Origin: Pseudarthrobacter sp. W1I19
Lineage (GTDB): Bacteria; Actinomycetota; Actinomycetes; Actinomycetales; Micrococcaceae
Assembly: GCF_030817835.1 (NCBI RefSeq)
Contig: NZ_JAUSZR010000001.1
Span: forward strand, 3,968,001-4,032,000
Length of the DNA stretch: 64,000 nt
Reading direction: 5' to 3'
The notes beneath the pieces are model-generated. The model was given only the letters and a program-made list of their open reading frames with translations. It was not told the DNA's origin and did not search any database. Of this stretch, positions 41,080 through 48,916 are shown in pieces. The position numbers and the translations under genes were made by a program. Each line of letters begins with the position of its first letter. Positions within the stretch are counted from its first letter, which is position 1.

Positions 41080-41430
41080 ATGGAGCAGTCAGCGGGCATG
41101 GTGGGCTTCCGGGAAGTGGACCGGGACGGGAACCCCGTAGCCGCAGACCACTCGGCGGAGGCGGAGGATCAGCCCGGCGGGCGCTTTCCTGCCGCCGTGA
41201 ACCCCTTCATCGTTGCCTTGTGGATGCTTGCCGCCACGCTGCTCGGCGGCGGAGTTTGGGCTTTCCTCAACGCCAACTTCACGATAGGGCCCTCAAGTGG
41301 GTCCGTGCCCTTGTCTTTTGTGATTTTCACCCTTGCCCCGCACGCGGCACTGAGCGGCATCATCGCCATCGTGGGCCTGCTGTTCTGGCACGCACACCAG
41401 TGGCAGCGAAGGCACGCCCCGGCCCACTAG
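41080..41430 (+). CDS. Small membrane protein (116 aa), unknown
   Basis: 116 residues: a polar N-terminus (~40), two membrane helices (NPFIVALWMLAATLLGGGVWAFL and LAPHAALSGIIAIVGLLFW), and a short His/Arg-rich tail. AGGGGGA ribosome-binding site before the ATG. No family is recognised. Divergent from desA but without the iron box in its own promoter direction. Confidence 0.7.
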   Translation: MEQSAGMVGFREVDRDGNPVAADHSAEAEDQPGGRFPAAVNPFIVALWMLAATLLGGGVWAFLNANFTIGPSSGSVPLSFVIFTLAPHAALSGIIAIVGLLFWHAHQWQRRHAPAH

Positions 41431-41491
41431 AGTTCGTCTGCGGGAGCTGAATATGTGACCTGTGGAACACCCGGATTTGTCTCCAGAATAG

Positions 41492-41507
41492 TAAGCATGC
41501 TTTGCTT
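41492..41507 (+). promoter_or_regulatory. TAAG palindrome promoter of small CxC protein gene
   Basis: TAAGCATGCTTT (11 of 12 match the TAAGCATGCTTA palindrome), followed by TTGCTT/GCTTAT as -10-like sequence. Its geometry is like the dps and EcsC promoters. Confidence 0.5.
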
Positions 41508-41588
41508 ATGGGGTAAATGAACCTCCGCAAGCAGTCGCGGCGGGCTGCCAACGCCGGCAGGACCGTAAGAAGCCCAAGGACGAACATC

Positions 41589-41912
41589 ATGACCAGCGCT
41601 ACCCAAGACCACCTCGCGGCCCCCGTGGAAACGGCACCAGAAGCCGGAGCTCCCGTAAGCTCCATTCGTCCCGCAGACATGGGTTTGCTGGAGACGTTGA
41701 GTTCAAAAATGCACTGCCGAACTCCCATGAAGCGCGTGGATCCGGACGAGACGCGGCTCTTCCAGCCGGTGCTCGTTGATGGCGGCAGGGTCATTCCCGT
41801 CCGCGCCGCATCCCCCGCCGGCCAGCCACCCGCCGCTGTGGAAACCTACCGCTGCGCCTGCGGCTTCACCATCGATGTCCCCGCGGCCGCGGCACACGCC
41901 CTGGCCAGCTGA
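41589..41912 (+). CDS. Small hypothetical protein with CRACGF motif
   Basis: 107 residues with a C-terminal YRCACGFTIDVPA segment and an upstream KMHCRTP cysteine; these could form a small zinc or metal site, but no family is certain. ATG 41589 has an AAGGACG site 6 nt away; an in-frame ATG at 41517 would add a basic 24-residue N-terminus. Transcribed from a TAAG-palindrome promoter, so grouped by regulation with dps and the EcsC and DUF6458 genes. Confidence 0.6.
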   Translation: MTSATQDHLAAPVETAPEAGAPVSSIRPADMGLLETLSSKMHCRTPMKRVDPDETRLFQPVLVDGGRVIPVRAASPAGQPPAAVETYRCACGFTIDVPAAAAHALAS

Positions 41913-42014
41913 CGCACCCGGCGCCACTGTGGCGCCGGACGACCAAGGCGGCCCCACGGCGGCGGGCCGCCTCGAGTCCGCCGCGTACCTACTTAAACAG
42001 GATTGCCCGCACCG

Positions 42015-42974
42015 CTAATGTGCCGGAGCCCCGGCAGCCTCCACCGCCAGCAGGGTATCCTCCAGCACCAGGTCGGCATTGATTGCGGCGGCAGCTTTCA
42101 GTCCAGCGGCCGCGGCCGTCATCACCTGCGCAGACACATCGGTCACATTGCCTGCGGCCCACACTCCCGGGCACGTTGTCAGCCCGGAGTCGTCGGTGTG
42201 AAGGCGGGTTCCCGGCCCTTCCTCCAAGTCGTCCGGTTCCAGCCCAAGGACCTGGAGCATGTTCGCCCTGCTGACAATCGCCGGATTCACCACCAGCACC
42301 TCCAGCGGTACCGCCGAGCCGTCGTCGAGCGTGACCGCACTGAGCTTGTCGTCCTGCACCACCAGTCCGCGCACCCTGCCTTCGACCACCTTCACGGACC
42401 GGGCGTCCAATTGTTCCCTGTCGCCGGGGCTGAGGGTCACTTCGCCGTTGAGCAGAAGAGTCACGTCGTGGCTCCATTGCCGGAAGGTCAGGGCCTGGAG
42501 CACGGCATGGGAACTGGCCGCCAGGACCCCCACCTTTTGGTTCCGGATCTCCCAGCCATGGCAGTAGGGACAGTACAAAACGTCCCGGCCCCAGCGCTCG
42601 CGCAGTCCTGGCAGGTCCGGAAGCTCATCCTCACTGCCCGATGTGATCAGCAGCCGGCGGGCTGTGCAGGTGGAGCCGTCGTCCAGTGCGAGCACAAAGT
42701 TCCCGCATTCATGCGCCGCGGACTTGACGATTCCGGTCACGGCCGTCCCGCCGTAGCCCTCCAGTTCAGCGCGTCCGGCAGCAAGGAACTGCTGCGGGCT
42801 CATTCCTTCGCGCGTCAGGAAGCCGTGTACTCCCTCCGCCCGCAGGTTTCGCTGACCGCCGGCGTCAATCACCACTACTGAGCGCAAAGCCCTTGCCAGG
42901 GCAACTCCGGCGCTCAGCCCGGCCGGCCCGCCGCCGATGACGGCAACATCGAAAAGTTGTTCGAGGTGGTTCAT
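42015..42974 (-). CDS. Thioredoxin-reductase-like FAD oxidoreductase
   Basis: 319 residues. FAD motif VAVIGGGPAGLSAG (residues 11-23), redox pair Cys135-Cys138 in YCPYCHGWE, then a NAD(P) region and a final FAD motif (GVWAAGNVTDVSAQVMTAAAAG). Typical of stand-alone TrxB-like oxidoreductases; no thioredoxin gene is next to it. ATG 42974 is chosen for its GGAAGGAAC site and because the FAD motif follows at once. Confidence 0.88.
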   Translation of the reverse strand: MNHLEQLFDVAVIGGGPAGLSAGVALARALRSVVVIDAGGQRNLRAEGVHGFLTREGMSPQQFLAAGRAELEGYGGTAVTGIVKSAAHECGNFVLALDDGSTCTARRLLITSGSEDELPDLPGLRERWGRDVLYCPYCHGWEIRNQKVGVLAASSHAVLQALTFRQWSHDVTLLLNGEVTLSPGDREQLDARSVKVVEGRVRGLVVQDDKLSAVTLDDGSAVPLEVLVVNPAIVSRANMLQVLGLEPDDLEEGPGTRLHTDDSGLTTCPGVWAAGNVTDVSAQVMTAAAAGLKAAAAINADLVLEDTLLAVEAAGAPAH

Positions 42975-43143
42975 CCCCGGTTCCTTCCCAGTGTGCGCAG
43001 CACTGTAAGGCGTGCGCATTCACGATGCGCGCGCCCTCTGCAAGACCGCGCTCAGGAAGAATTACCCGGCGCTGCAGCTAAATAACGCTCGGCCCGGGTT
43101 TCAAGGGAAAGAGATATGGGAAGGCGGCGGCTGCTGGCGCCGC

Positions 43144-43497
43144 TCATGCTCCCAAGCCGGTCCTTGGCGCCCTCTCGGGCCAATCCACGCACTGTTCATA
43201 GCCCTCATGCTTGCGCAGGTAGGCGGCGATGAACGGGCAATGCGGGATGATCCGCTTTCCTGCTGCCACAACGTCATCCAGGGCAAAGTGGGCGAGGACC
43301 TTTCCCAGGCCCTGGCCTTCAAAGTCCGGCGAGGTTTCGGTGTGGCTGAAGTCGATATGGCCGGGCAGGTCTTGGTAGAAAGACTGGACGGCAAGTTTGC
43401 CGCCCACCAGCAGCTCGTAGCGGTGCTGCGCGTCATTGCGCCGCAGCGTGACGTCGGGGGTGAACCTATCCTCGGTGGACATCATGTTCTCGGTCAT
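43144..43497 (-). CDS. YjdJ-like GNAT N-acetyltransferase
   Basis: 117 residues, the small single-domain GNAT type: YELLVGGKLAVQSFYQDLPGHIDFSHTETSPDFEGQGLGKVLAHFALDD (acetyl-CoA loop EGQGLGK) and RIIPHCPFIAAYLRKHEGYE. This FIAAYLRKHPEY-like ending is the YjdJ/human NATD1 signature. The acceptor is unknown. An alternative ATG exists 15 nt downstream. Confidence 0.87.
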   Translation of the reverse strand: MTENMMSTEDRFTPDVTLRRNDAQHRYELLVGGKLAVQSFYQDLPGHIDFSHTETSPDFEGQGLGKVLAHFALDDVVAAGKRIIPHCPFIAAYLRKHEGYEQCVDWPERAPRTGLGA

Positions 43498-43512
43498 GGT
43501 TCGACACTGGCA

Positions 43513-44853
43513 CTACTTCACCCCGCTGGCAATGCCCCGGTGCCCCCTCCTGCGGGGATCCCGGGATGTGGACCCCGCAGGACCGGACACCCTGCCCGGC
43601 ATTCCGCGCAGCAACAGGACGGCAATGGCAAAGCACACAGCGCCGGCTCCCAGCAGTTCCAGCGTCAACCCGCCCAGCGCGGCCGCTGCGACGGGAAGGA
43701 AGGCCACCACCACGGCGGCCGCCACGTCAGGCGGGCGGCAGCGGGAGGTGCTCACCGCCGTCGGACGTTCCTCCAGGCGGCCAAAGACCGCCATCACCGG
43801 GAGCAGCAGGAGGATCAGGGCCAGGAGCACCATGGGCCTGGCCCACCACCATGGAGCCGTGCCGGATGGGGGCTTGGGGACGGGGGTGAGGAGGAGCAGG
43901 CCGGACATTCCCACCAGCAGCGGAAGATGCCAGAGGTACACGGTCAACGAGCGGGTTCCGGCAACGTACAACAGGCCGTGCACCCACCGCACGGCGCACA
44001 GTGGTGCCAGCGCCGGCCGGGAAAGTTCCAGGATGGCGGCCTGCGAAATCCCCAGCAGGAAGAGGCAAAGGTTGGGCGGATTGAGGTTCACCAGCATGTT
44101 GCCCGGGTACAGCCCGAGGCCCGTCACGGTTCCCAGAACAAGGTTCGCCGCCAAGGCAACGCCCACGAGGCCGGACCGTGAAACCCTGGGCCAGTGCCCG
44201 TCGGCCGCCAGGAAGCCAAGCTGCTGCACAGCGCACCAGAGGAACACCAGGTTGGCGTAGGCCAGGGCGGGCAGTGCGCCCCGCAGGCAGTCCACTGCCA
44301 CCACCAGCGCCGTGAGGGCGGCCATGGTGAGCCAAGGTGCCCGGGTGTGGCAGGCGGCCAGCAGCGGAATGTTCAGCTGCGCCGCCAGGTAGGCAGCCAG
44401 GAACCACAGCGGCATCGCCGCGCCCGCCGCCATCAGCTGCACAACCTGCGGGTGGACTCCCAGCCGTCCGGCGGCCCCGAGGCCCAGGAACATCACGGCC
44501 AGCAGTGCCATGGCCGGCCGCACCAGGCGCAGCAGCCGTAGCCGGACGAACTGGGCTGCCGTGCCACCGGAGGCCTTGAGCCGCCGCCACGACTGCAGAC
44601 CGGTGGCGCCTCCGGTGACGAAGAAGAGCGGCATCACCATAAAAATCCAGATGACGGGCACGAACCAGTCCTGCTCCGCAAGGGTGTTTTCTGTGGTCAC
44701 GGTGCCGTCCGCCTGCAGCACCGGGCCGACCATCATGCAATGGCCCACCACTACCAGGGCGAGGCAAAAGAACCGGACAAGGTCGATGACGGGGTCACGG
44801 CCGGTTGCCGTGCCGGGTCCCGGGGATGCCATACGTTCCCTGACGCCGCCCAC
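43513..44853 (-). CDS. Acyltransferase-3 family membrane protein
   Basis: 446 residues with about ten membrane helices. It opens with the family motif RDPVIDLVRFFCLALVVVGHCMM, where the His is the conserved catalytic residue, and has FFVTGGATGLQSWRRLK after helix two. Such proteins O-acylate sugars or lipids at the membrane. GTG 44853 is preferred because TAGGCA lies 5 nt upstream (leaderless pattern); ATG 44832 is possible. The C-terminus is a basic cytoplasmic tail. Confidence 0.85.
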   Translation of the reverse strand: MGGVRERMASPGPGTATGRDPVIDLVRFFCLALVVVGHCMMVGPVLQADGTVTTENTLAEQDWFVPVIWIFMVMPLFFVTGGATGLQSWRRLKASGGTAAQFVRLRLLRLVRPAMALLAVMFLGLGAAGRLGVHPQVVQLMAAGAAMPLWFLAAYLAAQLNIPLLAACHTRAPWLTMAALTALVVAVDCLRGALPALAYANLVFLWCAVQQLGFLAADGHWPRVSRSGLVGVALAANLVLGTVTGLGLYPGNMLVNLNPPNLCLFLLGISQAAILELSRPALAPLCAVRWVHGLLYVAGTRSLTVYLWHLPLLVGMSGLLLLTPVPKPPSGTAPWWWARPMVLLALILLLLPVMAVFGRLEERPTAVSTSRCRPPDVAAAVVVAFLPVAAAALGGLTLELLGAGAVCFAIAVLLLRGMPGRVSGPAGSTSRDPRRRGHRGIASGVK

Positions 44854-44938
44854 CAAGCTGCCTAACGAAAAGCCGTCGCTGCTGACAGCTCCATTGTCCC
44901 CCTGCGGCGGTTCCGGACTAAAGAAGGGGCTGGGAAAG

Positions 44939-45346
44939 TCAGGTCATAACGAGGGCCAGAGTGCCCAGCACGACGGCGAGCAGCGGCAGGGTGCCCTGGG
45001 TGGCTGCGGGCCGGAGGTACTTCCTGCCGGTTCCGGCCAGTACCGCGGCGGCCAGCACCATGGAACCGCAGCTGCTGAAGACCAGGGTCCAGCCCGCCAC
45101 GGACCGGCCCGATCCCTCCTCGCCCAACGCCGCCAGGCCAACGCCGATGAAAGCTCCGATGGCCAGGAACAGGTTGTAGAAGCCCTGGTTGTAGGCCAGC
45201 GGCCGGGTGACTTCAGCGTCGGCCTGCGAACCCACACCGAAACGCTTCCAGGTGGCCGGCCTGGTCCAGGTCACCGACTCCATGGTGAAGATGTAGACGT
45301 GCAGCGCGGCGGCCAGGAAGGCAAAAAGGAGGGAGGCCAGGATCAT
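44939..45346 (-). CDS. DUF1304 family membrane protein
   Basis: 135 residues, four membrane segments. Family pattern: ASLLFAFLAAALHVYIFTMESVTW, LAYNQGFYNLFLAIGAFIGV. Function unknown. TAGGAT lies 6 nt before ATG, so it is leaderless and transcribed separately from the aldolase upstream, from which a long hairpin separates it. Confidence 0.9.
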   Translation of the reverse strand: MILASLLFAFLAAALHVYIFTMESVTWTRPATWKRFGVGSQADAEVTRPLAYNQGFYNLFLAIGAFIGVGLAALGEEGSGRSVAGWTLVFSSCGSMVLAAAVLAGTGRKYLRPAATQGTLPLLAVVLGTLALVMT

Positions 45347-45352
45347 TGCTTG

Positions 45353-45358
45353 ATCCTA
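45353..45358 (-). promoter_or_regulatory. -10 element, leaderless DUF1304 gene
   Basis: TAGGAT on the minus strand, 6 nt before ATG 45346. Confidence 0.5.
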
Positions 45359-45372
45359 GCCTCCCCCTCCCG

Positions 45373-45436
45373 GAGTTTTTGTCCAGATATGCAGGCCTTA
45401 CGAGGATTTAACCCTGCATACCCTGGACAAAAACTC
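45373..45436. terminator. Long two-part hairpin after the acid-sugar operon
   Basis: Outer arms GAGTTTTTGTCCAG (45373-45386) and CTGGACAAAAACTC (45423-45436) are perfect complements. Inner arms TATGCAGG (45388-45395) and CCTGCATA (45413-45420) continue the stem past a small bulge. It fits a terminator or a REP-like element between the aldolase stop and the DUF1304 start. Confidence 0.65.
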
Positions 45437-45446
45437 GAAGGGAATG

Positions 45447-46298
45447 TCAGCGGGTGAGGGTCGCCAGTGTGGTGCTGGCGAAGTTGGCCGCGGACTGGTT
45501 CCAGTGGCCCAGGAGCCCTTGGAGGTTTTCACCGTCAGACCGGTGGGCCGGCAACTGCTCCTGCAATGTGGAGAGCACACCGGTGCGAAGCTCCGTGTTG
45601 AAGTTGACCTTGCCTACGTTCATGGACGCCGCCTTCACCAGCTCTTCAGCGGGAATGCCGGAGGCGCCATGGAGCACCAGCGGGATATGGGTCCGCACGG
45701 CGATGTCCTGCAGGACCTCCCAACGCAATTGCGGCTCGCCCTTGTACTTGCCGTGGACATTTCCGACGGCGACCGCCAGCAGTTCCGCGCCGGTCCGGGA
45801 CACGAAGTCCTCCACCTGCCCCGAATCCGTCAGCCCGGCCACTGAAACGCCGGACTGGTCTGCGCCGAAGGCGCGGTCCTCGTCTCCGGCCAGGCCGCCC
45901 AGCTCGGCTTCCAGCACCACGTCCGGACCCAGCAGCTCCCGGGCGGCGCGGACCAGCGCAATATTGTCCTCGTAAGCGAGGGACGAACCGTCGGCGAGGA
46001 CGGAATCCGCCCCGGCGGCGACGGCGTCGGCCATCACTGAAAGGTCGGTGGCGTGGTCAAGCTGCACCGCGACCGGAACGGCTGCGGCGTCGGCGAGGCC
46101 GCGAAGGGCTCCCATTAGGCGCAGGCCGTTGGGTGTGGCGGCTGTTCTGGGTGCGACCAGCAGGATGACGCCGCGGCCGGATTCCTCGGCAGCGGCCACC
46201 ACTGCCAGCGCGGTGGTGAAGTCGTAGCAGGTGAAGGCCGGGACGGCCGAGCCGTGCTGCAGGGCGGAAGTGACCAGGTGGTCGAGTCGGGTGCGCAT
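45447..46298 (-). CDS. Class II fructose-bisphosphate-aldolase-family protein
   Basis: 283 residues with the zinc-dependent FBA/KbaY fold motifs: VPVAVQLDHATDL, VLEAELGGLAGDEDRA, VAVGNVHGKYKGEPQLRWEVL, LVLHGASGIPAEEL and VGKVNFNTELR. It would make or cleave a ketose phosphate, releasing dihydroxyacetone phosphate. The start overlaps the gntP stop (TGATG). Because it sits with otnK and ltnD, its substrate is probably an acid-sugar phosphate rather than fructose-1,6-bisphosphate, but that is inference. Confidence 0.87.
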   Translation of the reverse strand: MRTRLDHLVTSALQHGSAVPAFTCYDFTTALAVVAAAEESGRGVILLVAPRTAATPNGLRLMGALRGLADAAAVPVAVQLDHATDLSVMADAVAAGADSVLADGSSLAYEDNIALVRAARELLGPDVVLEAELGGLAGDEDRAFGADQSGVSVAGLTDSGQVEDFVSRTGAELLAVAVGNVHGKYKGEPQLRWEVLQDIAVRTHIPLVLHGASGIPAEELVKAASMNVGKVNFNTELRTGVLSTLQEQLPAHRSDGENLQGLLGHWNQSAANFASTTLATLTR

Positions 46299-47764
46299 CA
46301 GACGCCCAGGCCTCCCACCAGGATCCAGGCAACGAAGGTCAGCGCGAAGCCGGCCAGGCCCAGGATGGTGGTGAGGACCGTCCAGGTCCTCAGGCCGTCG
46401 GAAACGGTGAGGCCGTAGTAGCGCACCACGGTCCAGAACCCGGCGTCGGTCACGTGGGACAGGCCCAGTGATCCGAAGCCGATGGCGATGACGATCACCG
46501 CGATCTGGGCCGGGCTGTAGCCGCCTTCCATCACGGCGGAGGTCAGCAGGCCAGTGGTGGTGACGATGGCGACGGTGGCCGAACCCTGCGCTGCACGAAG
46601 TGCCAGGGAGATCACGAAGCCCAGCGCGATGATGGGCAGGCCGAGGTGGTCCAGGGTCTGGGACAGGGCCGCGCCGATACCGGAGGTACGCAGGACTTCG
46701 CCGAATACGCCGCCGGCGGCAACCACCATCAGGATGGAGGCGATGGGAGGCAGCGCGCCTTCGAAGATTTCACCGGTCTCCTTCAGCGACCAGTTGCGGC
46801 GGACCGCCAGCAGGAAGAAGGACAGTGCGACGGCGACGAGGAGGGCAAAGAACGGGTTGCCAACGAATGCCGCCAGGCCGTACCAGGAGTTGTCCTTGGG
46901 GATGGTGAGTGTGCCCAGGGTGCCGATAAGGATCTGCACAATGGGAGCGGCAATAAGGAAGATAATCAGGCCCGGACGCGGCGGTGCGATGGCAGCGGCA
47001 CCGGGACCGTCGTGGCCCACCTTCACCAGCGAGTCGGAACCGAATTCCTCAACCTGTGCCTTGACGGACGGGAGGAGCTCGTAGTCCTTGCGGTTCATGA
47101 TGCTGGCAACCCAGTAGGACAGGAAGCCCAGCGGAACGCAGATGGCCAGGGAGATGAGGGTGATGAGTCCGATGTCGGCGCCGAAAACGCCGGCGCCTGC
47201 CACGATGCCGGGGTGCGGCGGGACGGCGACGTGGATGGAGAGCATAATGCCGGCCATGGGCAGGCCGAACTTGACGGGGTGCACGTTGGCGATCTTGGCG
47301 AAGGCGTACACGATGGGGACCAGCACGATGATTCCGACTTCGAAGAACACCGGAATGGCTACCAGGAAGCCGACGGCGGTGAGGGCCACGGCCACACGCT
47401 TGGCGCCGAGCTTCTCGGTGAAGTGGGCTGCGAGCGACTGGACTCCGCCGGACACTTCGATCATCCGGCCCAGGACGGCACCGAGGGCAATCAGGAGTGC
47501 CACTTTGCCCATGGTGCTGCCCACGCCGTTGGCCACAACGGTGAAGACGTCCTTGAGCGGGATCTGCGCGGCGACGGCAACCATGATGCTGACCGTGAGC
47601 AGGGCAACGAAAGCCTGGATCTTAAAGCGGATGATCAGCACCAGCAGCACGGCGATGCCGAGGGCTGCGATGGTCAGCAGCAGCGGGGTTCCGAGTTCCA
47701 CGGCGGGTTTGATGGACGGGGCATCAGCCACCCGCGCTATGAGCGGGCTCATGAGGTGGTTCAT
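46298..47764 (-). CDS. GntP-family sugar-acid permease
   Basis: 488 residues with about 12-14 membrane segments and GntP hallmark regions (LLIALGAVLGRMIEVSGGVQSLA; VGFLVAIPVFFEVGIIVLVPI; VAVPPHPGIVAGAGVFGADIG; SHVTDAGFWTVVRYYGLTV). It imports gluconate-like acids with protons; the substrate here is likely the four-carbon acid handled by LtnD and OtnK. AAAGGAG site before ATG 47764. Confidence 0.92.
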   Translation of the reverse strand: MNHLMSPLIARVADAPSIKPAVELGTPLLLTIAALGIAVLLVLIIRFKIQAFVALLTVSIMVAVAAQIPLKDVFTVVANGVGSTMGKVALLIALGAVLGRMIEVSGGVQSLAAHFTEKLGAKRVAVALTAVGFLVAIPVFFEVGIIVLVPIVYAFAKIANVHPVKFGLPMAGIMLSIHVAVPPHPGIVAGAGVFGADIGLITLISLAICVPLGFLSYWVASIMNRKDYELLPSVKAQVEEFGSDSLVKVGHDGPGAAAIAPPRPGLIIFLIAAPIVQILIGTLGTLTIPKDNSWYGLAAFVGNPFFALLVAVALSFFLLAVRRNWSLKETGEIFEGALPPIASILMVVAAGGVFGEVLRTSGIGAALSQTLDHLGLPIIALGFVISLALRAAQGSATVAIVTTTGLLTSAVMEGGYSPAQIAVIVIAIGFGSLGLSHVTDAGFWTVVRYYGLTVSDGLRTWTVLTTILGLAGFALTFVAWILVGGLGV

Positions 47765-47901
47765 GACAGGTGTCTCCTTTGACGAGCCAGTCTTCCAGAA
47801 GACGGGCGATCAGGCGCTGGTTTTTTCTTAGGGGGAACGCTGGGAGGTACGGCGACGGCGGAAGGGGGACCGCCGTCGTCGTACGTTTCGGGGGAGGTTG
47901 C

Positions 47902-48804
47902 TTACTGCTTGGTGCGCTTGGTGGGGGCGACCACCTTGATGACTGCGGAGTCGTCGGCGGCGGCGAGGCCCTGGGCCTGGCCCAGGAGGTAGAGCTGCTC
48001 CGCGGCTGCGGCAACCGGGGCGGCCAGGCCTGCGGCGCGGGTGGCCTTGCCCACGATGCCCATGTCCTTGACGAAGATGTCCAGGCGGGACAGGACCTCG
48101 GCGCCTTCCTCGTTGTAGGCCTCGAGGATGCGGGGACCGCGGTTGGAGAGCATAAACGAACCGGCGGCACCGGCTTCAAGGGCGGCGAGCGTCTTGGCCT
48201 GGTCCAGCCCCAGCGCGTCGGCGAGGGCCATGGCCTCGGCGGCGGCGGCGATGTGCACGCCGCAGAGCAGCTGGTTGACGGTCTTCAGGGCCTGGCCGTC
48301 GCCGGGCTTGTCGCCCACCACGGTCAGGGTGGAAGCCAGGAGTTCCAGCGCGGGGGCTGCCTTTTCGCAGGCTTCGGGGGAAGCGCCGACGACGATGAGC
48401 AGGTCGCCTTCACCGGCGCGCTTGGGGCCGCCGGACAGCGGGGCGTCCACGAGCTCGACGCCGTATTCGGCCAGCTTGGCGACGGTGGCGGGGATGGCTT
48501 CGGTGCCTACGGTGCTGCCCAGGATCACGACGGCGCCCGGCTCCAGCACGGAGGCTACGCCGTTCTCGCCGAAGAGGACGTCGTTGAGCTGCTCGCCGTT
48601 GCGGACGGCCAGGAGCACGGCGTCGGCACCCTTGGCGGCTTCGCGGGCGGTGCTGAACGTGGCGATGCCGGCTTCTTCAGCGAGCTTGAGGCGGGGCTCG
48701 GCGATGTCGAAGCCGTGGACGGTCAGCTGGGACGCGAGGCGGGTGGCCATGGGCAGGCCCATGGCGCCGAGGCCCAGGACGGTGACGGTGTAGTTGCTGG
48801 TCAT
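47902..48804 (-). CDS. ltnD: L-threonate dehydrogenase-like beta-hydroxyacid dehydrogenase
   Basis: 300 residues. NAD-binding GLGAMGLPMA (11-20), substrate motif DAPLSGGP (120-127) and catalytic Lys174 with Asn177 in GDGQALKTVNQLL are the beta-HAD signatures. Next to a DUF1537 kinase this points to the LtnD branch, which oxidises a four-carbon aldonate at C2 for phosphorylation by OtnK. ATG 48804 has a GGAGA site; an in-frame ATG at 48816 and a longer frame run into the dispersed repeats. Confidence 0.88.
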   Translation of the reverse strand: MTSNYTVTVLGLGAMGLPMATRLASQLTVHGFDIAEPRLKLAEEAGIATFSTAREAAKGADAVLLAVRNGEQLNDVLFGENGVASVLEPGAVVILGSTVGTEAIPATVAKLAEYGVELVDAPLSGGPKRAGEGDLLIVVGASPEACEKAAPALELLASTLTVVGDKPGDGQALKTVNQLLCGVHIAAAAEAMALADALGLDQAKTLAALEAGAAGSFMLSNRGPRILEAYNEEGAEVLSRLDIFVKDMGIVGKATRAAGLAAPVAAAAEQLYLLGQAQGLAAADDSAVIKVVAPTKRTKQ

Positions 48805-48867
48805 GGTGTTCTCCATTGAATTTTTGCGGGACTGGTGTTGGCGGTGACTGAGCTGCGTCGAAATCCA

Positions 48868-48916
48868 GGTTTCGACAAGCTCAACCACCGGGGGTTTCGA
48901 CAAGCTCAACCACCGG
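48868..48916. repeat. Two tandem copies of dispersed 25-bp repeat
   Basis: Head-to-tail copies at 48868-48892 and 48893-48916, both containing TTTCGACAAGCTCAACCACC. Read on the minus strand this gives the peptide VVELVET. The array abuts the otnK stop codon at 48917-48919. The same unit occurs at 23513. Confidence 0.9.
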
